The position numbers and the translations under genes were made by a program. The notes beneath the pieces were generated by a model. That model did no database searches, was not told the DNA's origin, and saw only the letters and a list, made by a program, of their open reading frames with translations. Source: DASWFI01 sp036394315 (lineage in GTDB: Bacteria > Patescibacteriota > Doudnabacteria > UBA920 > O2-02-FULL-48-8). From it: 21,589 nt of DNA. The stretch spans positions 1 to 21,589 of the forward strand of contig DASWFI010000062.1 of assembly GCA_036394315.1 (NCBI GenBank), read 5' to 3'. This document shows, piece after piece, positions 6,529 to 13,586 of this stretch (position 1 is its first letter; each line of letters starts with the position of its first letter).

Positions 6529-7425
6529 TTATTTTTTAAAATTTTTCGCTTTACCGCTGCCTTTTAATAATTTTATTTTCTTCTCTGCCATAGCTTGCAG
6601 AGCATCAGTGGCTGGGCGAAATAGTTTACGCGGATCGTAAATCTCCAAATGCTTTTTGATATTATCCCGCAATGCTTTATTAAACGCCACGCGAAGATCA
6701 GTATCGATATTAAACACCGCCACCCCGTATTTTATCGCTGCTCGAATCTGATTGTCCGGCACGCCGGATGCACCATGCATGACTAAGGGGATTTTCACTC
6801 TGTTGCGGATTGCTTTTACTCGTTCGATGTCTGCATGTTCCTTCAGAGTAGACAAAACTTTTTTTATCCGCGGATCGACTGGAATGCCATGAACAGAACC
6901 TACGGCAATCGCCAGTGTATCAATTCCCGTATCGCGGACAAAATCCGCTGCCTGGTCTGGATCAGTCATCAAATCATCGCCGCTCTTCACATTCTGCCAA
7001 TCTTCATTGCCCAAAATTCGCCCTAATTCCGCCTGCACCCACACTCCGCGCTTATGCGCGTAAGCCACTACTGCTTTGGTCAATTTTAAATTTTCTTCAT
7101 ATTCCAGATGTGATGCGTCGATCATTACCGAACTGTAACCATGCGCGATCAATTTCTTGATTAAATCAAAGTCATGGCAATGATCCTGATGCAGGGCGAT
7201 GGGCACTTTGGCTTCGCGTGCTTCCTGCTTGATTATTCCCACCAACTCTTCAAAACCAGCATATTCCAGAGCACCCACGGAAGTTTGGATGATAATCGGC
7301 GCTTTTTGGGCTTCTGCTGCGCGCACGATACCTTGAGTCATTTCCAGATCAGAAGTATTAAAAGCCGGGAGCGCGTATTTGCCCTGAATGCGTTTGTTTA
7401 AAATTCGTCCTATATGTACAAGCAT
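6529..7425 (-). CDS. fba: Class II fructose-bisphosphate aldolase
   Basis: Zinc-dependent TIM-barrel aldolase (298 residues) that cleaves fructose 1,6-bisphosphate to DHAP and glyceraldehyde 3-phosphate, or works in reverse in gluconeogenesis. Visible motifs: YALPAFNTSD, ALHQDHCHDF with catalytic D81 and zinc ligand H82 (the usual form is LDHG), QAELGRILG, AVGSVHG, then VMHGASGVPDNQI and NIDTDLRVAF for phosphate binding. The family also includes tagatose-bisphosphate aldolases; the operon with gap, pgk and gpmI favours the fructose enzyme. The start codon overlaps the stop of the preceding 70-aa gene by one base (TAATG). Confidence 0.95.
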   Translation of the reverse strand: MLVHIGRILNKRIQGKYALPAFNTSDLEMTQGIVRAAEAQKAPIIIQTSVGALEYAGFEELVGIIKQEAREAKVPIALHQDHCHDFDLIKKLIAHGYSSVMIDASHLEYEENLKLTKAVVAYAHKRGVWVQAELGRILGNEDWQNVKSGDDLMTDPDQAADFVRDTGIDTLAIAVGSVHGIPVDPRIKKVLSTLKEHADIERVKAIRNRVKIPLVMHGASGVPDNQIRAAIKYGVAVFNIDTDLRVAFNKALRDNIKKHLEIYDPRKLFRPATDALQAMAEKKIKLLKGSGKAKNFKK

Positions 7426-7637
7426 TAAAATTTAGCTCCAGCCACAAGAATATCCCAAAGCCCCGGCAAAACTGCTTTGTTGTTTTTTGCATTACAAACC
7501 GCGTAGACTACGTGATAAGCGCAATCCCAACCTTTTTGCGCTGAGACACTTTTCACCCCACGCCAATACAGAAACAATACAACTACGATCGCCAGCAAAA
7601 TAAGTTTTGTTCTCATTTTTTTCTTAATAAATGCCAT
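7425..7637 (-). CDS. 70-aa exported peptide with a C-X8-C pair, coupled to fba
   Basis: An unrecognised small protein. It opens with lysines and a hydrophobic segment (about 12-25), then SVSAQKG, which could be a signal-peptidase site, leaving a mature part of about 37 residues. That part has C39 and C48 separated by eight residues and ends PGLWDILVAGAKF. A second start at codon 8 (MRTKLI, 7614-7616) is possible and gives a more typical signal peptide; neither has a strong ribosome site. Its stop overlaps the fba start (TAATG). The 55-aa peptide between the transketolase genes has the same plan: short basic start, one helix, C-X8-C, a short hydrophobic end. A disulfide-stabilised peptide outside the membrane is plausible. 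Confidence 0.72.
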   Translation of the reverse strand: MAFIKKKMRTKLILLAIVVVLFLYWRGVKSVSAQKGWDCAYHVVYAVCNAKNNKAVLPGLWDILVAGAKF

Positions 7638-7669
7638 AAATTAATAATTTGATTTTTATCCCGAGTAGA

Positions 7670-8641
7670 TTATCTAATCCCGGTATCAATTGAAAAATCT
7701 TGTACTGTGGTTTGGCCGGCGGTGATTGTGATTTTTTTCATAGGCGGTTGAATAAGATTGTTGACGCTATTATACGTAACGTAATAAACACCCGCCGGTA
7801 TGTCAGTGCTGTAATCGCCTTTGCCGTCCAGATTGGCTTTTGTCACAATCTTCGATCGGTCAGAAGTGTAGACTATAATTTGAGTCAGATCATACGCATC
7901 TTGAGATGGCGCGCACGGCTGACCTGGTCGTTCCACCGGACAATTAGGACCGATATTGACGTGTCCTTGCAAAGTACCTGTCGCTTCCGTGGAATCTGTG
8001 GTAATCGCAGTTACAAAATTAAAAGTTCCAGCGATAGCTTCCAACCTTGGCATCACATCAGCTAATGTTAATTCAGTCACAGCGCCCTGTTCGAAGTTAC
8101 CGATATTGGCTATGCCCGCTGTCAGATTTATTTCATAACAAGTGGAGTCACGAAGAATTCTATAAAGCTTCGTATCATATTTGGTTCCGGCCGCTGCTCC
8201 ACTAAACTCGTCCGTGAAAAATTGGCGGGAATTTAAAGTTATCGACTTTGTCATTTTTTTGGTGGTGCTAGCCGAAGTGATGTAAGTTGAACAATCGACT
8301 GCCGTAGATTTCTCCTTCACGGCAAAGCCAGTGCTTGCTGATCCAAAATTGGTCTTCGGATAAGCACTTTGCGGGATAGAAATCGAAGCCAGGCTTTGTC
8401 CACCAGTTTTAAAATAATTCGGCTGAAAATTTTGAGTGCTTAACTGGTACAGTTTGCTGTATTTAACCTCAAAAAGATTTTGGTCATTTTTGTATGTGAA
8501 AGTACTGGCCTCATTTTTAGGAGGTTGGGGTATATGTGTTGGAAAAAAAGGCAATGGTTGCTTCAAAACCTGCACATAATAACCCACGCTGACCACTGCA
8601 GCGAAAACCATTAATAGAAATACTTTGCCTAAAAATTTCAT
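7670..8641 (-). CDS. Exported protein with PsbP-like region and carboxypeptidase-regulatory-like domain
   Basis: A 323-residue protein with an N-terminal signal/anchor helix (about 5-24, MKFLGKVFLLMVFAAV). A Ser/Thr-rich domain follows, opening with NLFEVKYSKLYQL in the position where related proteins have YGFxxxYP. From about residue 215 a second domain begins GTLQGHVNIGPNCPVERPG, with a Cys pair in CPVERPGQPC and DGKGDYSTDIPAGVYYVTY. That is the pattern of carboxypeptidase-regulatory-like/SpaA-type beta sandwiches often found as a terminal domain in surface proteins. No catalytic motif is seen. It is the second gene of the operon after the PfkB kinase, with short spacers on both sides. Likely surface-exposed; function unknown. 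Confidence 0.8.
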   Translation of the reverse strand: MKFLGKVFLLMVFAAVVSVGYYVQVLKQPLPFFPTHIPQPPKNEASTFTYKNDQNLFEVKYSKLYQLSTQNFQPNYFKTGGQSLASISIPQSAYPKTNFGSASTGFAVKEKSTAVDCSTYITSASTTKKMTKSITLNSRQFFTDEFSGAAAGTKYDTKLYRILRDSTCYEINLTAGIANIGNFEQGAVTELTLADVMPRLEAIAGTFNFVTAITTDSTEATGTLQGHVNIGPNCPVERPGQPCAPSQDAYDLTQIIVYTSDRSKIVTKANLDGKGDYSTDIPAGVYYVTYNSVNNLIQPPMKKITITAGQTTVQDFSIDTGIR

Positions 8642-8670
8642 ATTTTATTTTGCTACCTATTTTCTATAAC

Positions 8671-9648
8671 TTATTTGTACTCTTTCGCCTTAAACTTCGG
8701 GTGCTTTTTAATCCAGGACTCGATTTGTGAGCGGGTTTGCAAACCTTTGTGTGGACCTACGTAAAGTACCACATTGCCGCCATTGACTGTACCCCAAAGC
8801 ATGGCTTCAGGTATGGATTTACCGTAAAAAATCGCGGCGGTAAAAGCTGTGCCGAATGCGTCTCCAGCTCCCGTAGCTTCTATCCGGGGACCTGGGAAAT
8901 GGTCGAGGAACCAAATATTTTTTCCGTCCGAAGCGTAACCCCCAGCGCGGCCATCGGTGATCACCGCAGTCTTGGCACCCAATCTATGCATACCATGGGC
9001 CAATTTTTTGATGTCACGGGTTTTCTGACCCGTGACCAGCGCTGCTTCTTCGCGGTTGAGGAATAAAATTTCTGCTCGCTTATAAAATCCTGCCATTTTT
9101 TTAGCCATGCGCATCTGGAACGTGCCTGGGTTGATAGACAATTTGACTTCCGGCTGTTTTTGCAATTGTTTTATAAGTTGATCATGAAATTTTTCTGTGC
9201 CTGCACCCATAGAAGAGAAATAAACCCATTTGGTATCCAAAGTACTTGGAAGTTTGTATTGAAACTTGTTGTGCTTAATCAAAATTGTCCGCTCACCTCG
9301 ATATGACAACACAAAATGAAAATTTGTCTTCACTCCCTTGTTCTTGTGTATAAATTGAGTATCTATGCCTTCTTTTTTCAGTTCATCAATAATAATTTGA
9401 CCCTGCATGTCATCGCCAAGACCTGTGATAAAAGCGTTTTTCATGCCCAACCGTACGGAACCAACGGCGTTATTAGTCGAATTCCCTGCTGGCAGCAGCG
9501 TTAAGTTTTCATAAGGTACTTTATCCGCATATGATAGGCATAATTGGCAATCAGAATGGTTGACAGAACAATGCACTGACGCTTCGTGAAGCTCTATAAA
9601 AGCGTCGATAGTGGTATCCCCAATCGAGACAATGTCGTATTTCGGCAT
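8671..9648 (-). CDS. PfkB-family sugar kinase with a Cys/His-rich N-terminal insertion
   Basis: A 325-residue ribokinase-fold kinase. Features: VSIGDTTIDAF start, sugar-binding AGNSTNNAVGSVRLG (54-68), GLGDDMQG, LNREEA, and the anion-hole/catalytic motif ATGAGDAFGTAF with D263 as base. Substrates of this family include fructose 6-phosphate, ribose and nucleosides. As first gene of an operon holding aldolase, gap, pgk and gpmI, and with no PfkA in the window, phosphofructokinase activity is a reasonable inference but unproven. Between the first strand and the sugar site lies H26-C27-x3-H31-x2-C34-x2-C37 (VHCSVNHSDCQLC), a segment not found in ordinary ribokinases that could bind a metal. It has a clean promoter 34 nt upstream of the start. 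Confidence 0.92.
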   Translation of the reverse strand: MPKYDIVSIGDTTIDAFIELHEASVHCSVNHSDCQLCLSYADKVPYENLTLLPAGNSTNNAVGSVRLGMKNAFITGLGDDMQGQIIIDELKKEGIDTQFIHKNKGVKTNFHFVLSYRGERTILIKHNKFQYKLPSTLDTKWVYFSSMGAGTEKFHDQLIKQLQKQPEVKLSINPGTFQMRMAKKMAGFYKRAEILFLNREEAALVTGQKTRDIKKLAHGMHRLGAKTAVITDGRAGGYASDGKNIWFLDHFPGPRIEATGAGDAFGTAFTAAIFYGKSIPEAMLWGTVNGGNVVLYVGPHKGLQTRSQIESWIKKHPKFKAKEYK

Positions 9649-9681
9649 TTTTTGTTTCTTAAAGTGTTAATTTCTACGTTT

Positions 9682-9710
9682 ATTATAATGAAATATTAAT
9701 TTTTTGGCAA
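9682..9710 (-). promoter_or_regulatory. Sigma-70 promoter of the pfkB-to-receiver glycolysis operon
   Basis: On the minus strand TTGCCA (9705-9710), a 17-nt AT-rich spacer, and TATAAT (9682-9687). The -10 is a perfect consensus and the -35 matches 4 of 6. The predicted start near 9674-9676 gives a leader of about 27 nt before the kinase ATG. It is the only strong promoter seen before the twelve-gene run ending at 265-293. Confidence 0.85.
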
Positions 9711-9735
9711 GTAATAAACCGTTTAGTGTGGAAAT

Positions 9736-9763
9736 AAAAAACCCGTCAATGACGGGATTTTTA
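9736..9763. terminator. Bidirectional-looking terminator between two units
   Basis: CCCGTC (9742-9747) pairs with GACGGG (9751-9756) around AAT. On the minus strand it is followed by TTTTTT (complement of 9736-9741), which ends the membrane-protein pair upstream. On the plus strand the stem is followed by ATTTTTAT. Since no plus-strand gene is present, the minus-strand role is the relevant one. A second weak stem, TCCGTA/TACGGA (9773-9792), overlaps the stop codon of the preceding gene. Confidence 0.85.
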
Positions 9764-9785
9764 TAATTAACATCCGTATTAATAA

Positions 9786-10232
9786 TTACGGACCCTTAGG
9801 CTGGAACCTTCTTTGGATTTCATAAATAGAGTACGTACACACTGCATTTAGTACGAGCAGGACTAAATAAAGTTGTAAATCATTATGGTGATAATAGAAA
9901 TAGATTGAAACTTGGAATATCAACTGCAAAGCCAATATTATACTTAGAACAAAATAAGGAATAAGAACTACCGCGTACTTTTGTTTTCTTTCTCCCGCGA
10001 CAACATTGATTATAACCGACACTATCAGAAGTGGGATTATAAAAAACGAATGGACTATAATCACTTGAATATTAGTAAAATAATTAAGATCGCCCACTGC
10101 GAATGTCCGCGCCAGGTCGTATAAAATCCTTTCTGCTAAAGCAATAAGCGCGAAAACCAAAAGAGCGACGATAAACCCCACCCCGGGTGAAAGTTTCTGA
10201 TGAAAAATACTGGAATTATTATTTTCAGTCAT
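9786..10232 (-). CDS. Four-helix membrane protein, paralogue of the preceding gene
   Basis: A 148-residue membrane protein starting at the ATG at 10230-10232 (MTENNNSS). A longer start at 10277 would overlap the preceding gene by 44 nt and adds no plausible domain. Hydrophobic segments lie at about 18-36, 55-79, 86-111 and 119-137. The spacing of helices and phrases such as FFIIPLLIVSVI followed by GERKQKYAVVLIPYFV parallel FLILPFLIVAFI and GEKYQILSRPYYIV in the 208-aa protein just upstream, so the two look like a tandem duplication. It lacks the N-terminal helical domain of its partner. One base separates the two genes, and a terminator follows. Function unknown. Confidence 0.8.
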   Translation of the reverse strand: MTENNNSSIFHQKLSPGVGFIVALLVFALIALAERILYDLARTFAVGDLNYFTNIQVIIVHSFFIIPLLIVSVIINVVAGERKQKYAVVLIPYFVLSIILALQLIFQVSIYFYYHHNDLQLYLVLLVLNAVCTYSIYEIQRRFQPKGP

Positions 10233-10233
10233 A

Positions 10234-10860
10234 TTAGTTTTTATGTCTGATAAACTTCTGCACAAAAAGAATACCAACGGTCAAAACAGCCACCACCAAC
10301 AGCAAGACAATGTAAACGCCATAAACGACCTGGCTGCTTAAAATATATTCGCTAACGCTAAAAAGTAATGAGATTAATAACCAAGCCGCTACTATATAAT
10401 ATGGCCGGGAAAGAATTTGATATTTTTCACCTTGTTCATTTAAACCAAAATGAAAAATAAAAGCGACGATAAGAAATGGCAGTATAAGAAAAGTCTGGGC
10501 GATTAACCGCCCCGTGACATCGGAGCCAAATTGCCTCCCCACATCGCTGACTGCTTTATTCGCCAAAATTAGAAGCCCAAAGAAAAGCACGAAAGCCAAT
10601 AGAATACTATATTGAGAATAAATCGCGTAATTACGCTTAGGTTTGATTGATTGTGGTTGTGCGTGTGTTTCTGCGACAGCCGAAGGTGGCGGCGTAAATC
10701 CTGGGGCTTGCGGGACACCCGGCATGGAAGCCATAACCATAGCTTCTTTAATAGAATCTTCAGCCCAGCCATTTGCCCGCAAAGTCTGAGTTATAACATC
10801 GGCCGAAAGTCCTTGGGCTAATGTTTTTTTGACGTACTCGAGAAGTGATTGATCTAGCAT
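10234..10860 (-). CDS. Four-helix membrane protein with N-terminal UBA-like helical domain
   Basis: A 208-residue protein. Residues 5-42 (LLEYVKKTLAQGLSADVITQ, then a GW-containing second helix GWAEDSIKEAM) form a short helical module I recognise as common at the N-terminus of Patescibacterial membrane proteins. It has the pattern K-x-L-x-x-G-x-s-x-x-x-I-x-x-x-L-x-x-x-G-W-x-x-x-x-I of UBA/SHOCT-like domains. A Pro-rich linker (47-60) leads to four membrane helices at about 84-102, 119-140, 153-170 and 179-201. The following gene repeats the membrane part. A promoter overlaps the region immediately upstream and predicts a transcript starting at or next to the ATG. Function unknown; the soluble module may bind a cytoplasmic partner. 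Confidence 0.82.
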   Translation of the reverse strand: MLDQSLLEYVKKTLAQGLSADVITQTLRANGWAEDSIKEAMVMASMPGVPQAPGFTPPPSAVAETHAQPQSIKPKRNYAIYSQYSILLAFVLFFGLLILANKAVSDVGRQFGSDVTGRLIAQTFLILPFLIVAFIFHFGLNEQGEKYQILSRPYYIVAAWLLISLLFSVSEYILSSQVVYGVYIVLLLVVAVLTVGILFVQKFIRHKN

Positions 10861-10866
10861 AATATA

Positions 10867-10895
10867 ATTATGTCAAATGGAAGCTTAAGCGTCAA
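10867..10895 (-). promoter_or_regulatory. Sigma-70 promoter predicting a leaderless transcript
   Basis: On the minus strand TTGACG (10890-10895), a 17-nt spacer and CATAAT (10867-10872), each 5 of 6 to consensus. Only six bases (TATATT) separate the -10 from the ATG at 10860, so the usual start distance puts +1 on or next to the A of the start codon. The promoter fits inside the 40-nt gap after the transketolase C-subunit gene; no terminator is seen in that gap. Confidence 0.7.
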
Positions 10896-10900
10896 TATAA

Positions 10901-11872
10901 TTACTTTCGTTTGATTACTTTATTTACCGCATCCATGATGGCTTTTGAGTCCATGCCCCATTTGGCGATCAGTTCTGATTGTTCGCCTGATTCGCCGAAA
11001 TGGTCGGGCATGCCCACGAATTCCTGAGGCACTGGAAAATTACGGCCCAATACTTCCGAAATTGCACTACCTATACCACCGGTGGTTTGATGTTCTTCGG
11101 CCGAAACCATACAGCCGGTTTTTTTCACAGAGACCATGATTGTCGCTTCGTCGATCGGCTTTACTGATACCACGTTTATAACTTCACATTCAATCCCCTC
11201 TTTCGCCAATTCATTTGCCGCTTGCAAAGCATAATATACCTGCGGACCGGCGGCTGCGACAGTGCAATCTTTGCCTTCTCGGAACACGAAGGCTTTACCA
11301 ATTTCAAACGGAGTTTCATCAGTGGTAAATTGCGGAGTTTTTTCCCTTGTCAGACGGATATATACCGGGCCATTCATTTTGGCAGCGGCAATCGTGGCCT
11401 TACGCGCTTCAATCGCATCAGAAGGAACCAGTACTGTCATTCGCGGTAAAACTCTAGTGATAGCTATATCTTCCATAGCCTGATGAGTCGCGCCATCCGG
11501 GCCCACAGAGATTCCGGCGTGTGAACCAATGATTTTGACATTGTTGCCGGAATAACAAATCGACACGCGAATCTGATCCCAGTTCCGGCCTGGAGAAAAA
11601 GTCGCATAAGAAGTAATAAAAGGAATAAATCCTTCATGCGCAAATCCTGCACCCAATCCGGCTAGGTTCTGTTCAGCAACACCCACTTGGACATACCGAT
11701 CCGGATAAGCGCGGGCAAAATCTCCAAGTTTGGTGGAATCAGTCAGATCGCAGCAAAGGCCGATGACTTTCGAATTTTCTTTACCCAAAATCATCATACC
11801 TTCTCCGAAACCGTTACGGATTGGCACTTGCTTGATGTCTGCTGCAAATAAATTGTCGATTAATTTAACCAT
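10901..11872 (-). CDS. tktB: Transketolase, C-terminal subunit
   Basis: The pyrimidine-binding and C-terminal domains of a split transketolase (323 residues). The proton-relay Glu is E67 in VGVAEQNLAGLGAG. Other family motifs are GSHAGISVGPDGATHQAMEDIA, VLVPSDAIEA, GPVYIRLTRE, and the C-terminal-domain phrases VINVVSVKPID and SAEEHQTTGGIGSA. It forms an active enzyme only with the N-subunit encoded two genes upstream, transferring two-carbon ketol units in the non-oxidative pentose phosphate pathway. Its ATG directly abuts the stop codon of the intervening 55-aa gene (TAAATG). The gene symbol is a convention for split forms and not orthology to E. coli tktB. A deoxyxylulose-phosphate synthase is excluded by the separate subunits and motif set. 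Confidence 0.93.
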   Translation of the reverse strand: MVKLIDNLFAADIKQVPIRNGFGEGMMILGKENSKVIGLCCDLTDSTKLGDFARAYPDRYVQVGVAEQNLAGLGAGFAHEGFIPFITSYATFSPGRNWDQIRVSICYSGNNVKIIGSHAGISVGPDGATHQAMEDIAITRVLPRMTVLVPSDAIEARKATIAAAKMNGPVYIRLTREKTPQFTTDETPFEIGKAFVFREGKDCTVAAAGPQVYYALQAANELAKEGIECEVINVVSVKPIDEATIMVSVKKTGCMVSAEEHQTTGGIGSAISEVLGRNFPVPQEFVGMPDHFGESGEQSELIAKWGMDSKAIMDAVNKVIKRK

Positions 11873-12040
11873 TTAATGAGTGGTCACAAAAATTGTTAAT
11901 TTATCATTGAAACTCATCCTGCTGCAAGTGGCTATGGAAGCCAATTTCTCACAGCGGCTAGTAACACCATTGTAAACATAAATCATCGGCACTAATACAA
12001 CCAGAATGAGTATTATTAACAAAAGTTTTAGTCGAGTCAT
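11873..12040 (-). CDS. 55-aa membrane/exported peptide lodged between the two transketolase genes
   Basis: An ORF of 55 codons with ATG at 12038-12040 and stop TAA at 11873-11875. It begins one base after the stop of the transketolase N-subunit and its own stop touches the ATG of the C-subunit, so the spacing fits a real, co-translated gene exactly. The peptide has a short basic start (MTRLK), one hydrophobic helix (about 5-23), then C30 and C39 separated by eight residues, and ends KLTIFVTTH. The same layout occurs in the 70-aa peptide coupled to fba. I know no named family. A secreted or membrane-tethered disulfide peptide, or an anchor for the transketolase complex, are both open. Confidence 0.75.
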   Translation of the reverse strand: MTRLKLLLIILILVVLVPMIYVYNGVTSRCEKLASIATCSRMSFNDKLTIFVTTH

Positions 12041-12041
12041 A

Positions 12042-12920
12042 TTATTCGTGTTCGCTCCTTATTTTCCCGCCCAAGGTTCTTAATTCTGCTAAAGCTTTTT
12101 TTGCTTGCTCTCCCTTTTTCGGGGCGCCTGCGATATCCATATTATCCGGTGGCGTACCATGCCATTCGTAGCGATATTCCATATAATCCACTCCCTTGCC
12201 GGGAATTGTATGACAAATAATCACAGTCGGTTTTTCATATATAGCCTTAGCTTCATTGCAAGCTGCTATAATTTCCCGAATGTTGTGACCGTCCACTTCC
12301 AGCACATGCCAACCAAAAGCTTTCCATTTATCTACAAAAGGCTCAAGTGGCATGATATCTTCCGTGTGGCCATCGATCTGGATGTTATTGCGATCGATCA
12401 GGCCAACTAAATTTCGAAGTTTGTATTTGGCTGCAAACATAGCTGCTTCCCAGATCTGTCCTTCTTCCTGTTCGCCATCACTCATCACACAATATACGCG
12501 CCATGGCTCCTGCTTCATTATAAGTCCTGCATAAGCCATACCCGCAGCTTGTGAAAGCCCCTGCCCTAGTGGACCTGAGGAATTTTCAGCACCAGGCAAA
12601 ACTTCGTTATGCGGATGCCCGTGCAGACGAGTTCCGAGTTTTCGCAAAGTGGAGAGCTCGGATCGTTCGAAAAATCCTGCGTGCGCTAAAGTAGCATACC
12701 ACACTGGGCAAATATGCCCGCAAGATAAAACAAACCGGTCGCGATCCGGCTTTTGCGGATCTTTCGGATCATAGTTCATGACACCACCTAAATAAAGGGC
12801 TGTGAAAACATCGGCCATGCCCAAAGGCCCAGCACTGTGTCCGGATTTGGCCTGGACAAGCATCTTGATAATGTCTTGTCGAATTTCATTTGCCTTTTCG
12901 TCGAGTTCTTTTATTGTCAT
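12042..12920 (-). CDS. tktA: Transketolase, N-terminal (thiamine diphosphate-binding) subunit
   Basis: The first half of a split transketolase, 292 residues. Motifs: AKSGHSAGPLGMAD (H28), SCGH (H69), HGHPHNEVLPG, SSGPLGQGLSQAAGMAYA, and the ThDP/metal motif SDGEQEEG (147-154) ending in RNN (177-179), followed by IQIDGHTED. Family members usually have GDGE; SDGE is a common variant of split enzymes. Works with the C-subunit at 10901-11872 in sugar-phosphate rearrangement; separate genes for the two halves are normal in archaea and Patescibacteria. Start at 12918-12920 follows the rpe stop by 12 nt. The symbol is used by convention. Confidence 0.94.
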   Translation of the reverse strand: MTIKELDEKANEIRQDIIKMLVQAKSGHSAGPLGMADVFTALYLGGVMNYDPKDPQKPDRDRFVLSCGHICPVWYATLAHAGFFERSELSTLRKLGTRLHGHPHNEVLPGAENSSGPLGQGLSQAAGMAYAGLIMKQEPWRVYCVMSDGEQEEGQIWEAAMFAAKYKLRNLVGLIDRNNIQIDGHTEDIMPLEPFVDKWKAFGWHVLEVDGHNIREIIAACNEAKAIYEKPTVIICHTIPGKGVDYMEYRYEWHGTPPDNMDIAGAPKKGEQAKKALAELRTLGGKIRSEHE

Positions 12921-12932
12921 TTTGCTGTTTAC

Positions 12933-13586
12933 TTATTCGATGTCTGCTATCAGTGCTTCGATTGCGGCTTTGGGATCATGCGCTTGGGTGATCGCAGAGC
13001 CTGCGATTAAAATATCAACTCCGGCCTTAGTGAGATTATGAGCAATCACTGCTTTTACCCCGCCATCTACCGCAATTATGACATTTTTACTCAGCGCTCG
13101 CAATTCTCTGACTCGAGAGTAAGTTTCATGTATAAATTCCCGCCCCTGGGCACCGGGATGAATACCCATCAGCTGAATCAATTCAACTTTTTCAATAAAT
13201 TTACCCAAAGAATGAAGAGGGGTTTCTGGATTTACAACCAACCCGACTTGAAATCGCATGGATTTGGCATGGTCAATTATATGCTCCAATTCAGCCGTGT
13301 TATCCGGCGCTTCGAAATGCACCAAAATCCATTTGAAACCGGCTTTCTTCGCATCCCAAAAATATCTTTGCGGCTTGTATGTCATGAAGTGCGCCATCAA
13401 AGTAAATGGCGAGGACTTCAAAAAACCTAAATCATGCGGCATTATAGTTTTATTGTCCACGAATCGTCCATCAGCAAAATCCACGTGCAATTTCGTAAAA
13501 TGATCGCTCAAAGCAAAAAGCTCCGCATACTTTTTGCGAAAATCAGAGATATCATTTGTAAGAATCGCTGGGATCAGTTCAGTCAT
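12933..13586 (-). CDS. rpe: Ribulose-phosphate 3-epimerase
   Basis: A 217-residue TIM-barrel epimerase that interconverts ribulose 5-phosphate and xylulose 5-phosphate, feeding transketolase encoded directly downstream. It has the opening PAILTNDISDF, metal ligands H34 and D36 in KLHVDFADGRFVDN, H66 in LMAHFM, VNPETPL, and the second catalytic Asp D174 in AVDGGVK, with AGSAI for phosphate binding. Divergent points: MGIHPGAQGREF replaces the usual MSVNPGFGGQ loop and THFGP-type residues are altered, so an allulose-6-phosphate epimerase-like specificity cannot be fully excluded. Its ATG overlaps the stop of the preceding 471-aa gene by one base (TAATG). Confidence 0.92.
   Translation of the reverse strand: MTELIPAILTNDISDFRKKYAELFALSDHFTKLHVDFADGRFVDNKTIMPHDLGFLKSSPFTLMAHFMTYKPQRYFWDAKKAGFKWILVHFEAPDNTAELEHIIDHAKSMRFQVGLVVNPETPLHSLGKFIEKVELIQLMGIHPGAQGREFIHETYSRVRELRALSKNVIIAVDGGVKAVIAHNLTKAGVDILIAGSAITQAHDPKAAIEALIADIE

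Noticed and set aside
10901..12920. Transketolase as a single gene broken by a frameshift
   Set aside because: Each half has its own start and stop and a complete third ORF lies between them; separate subunits are a known natural form.
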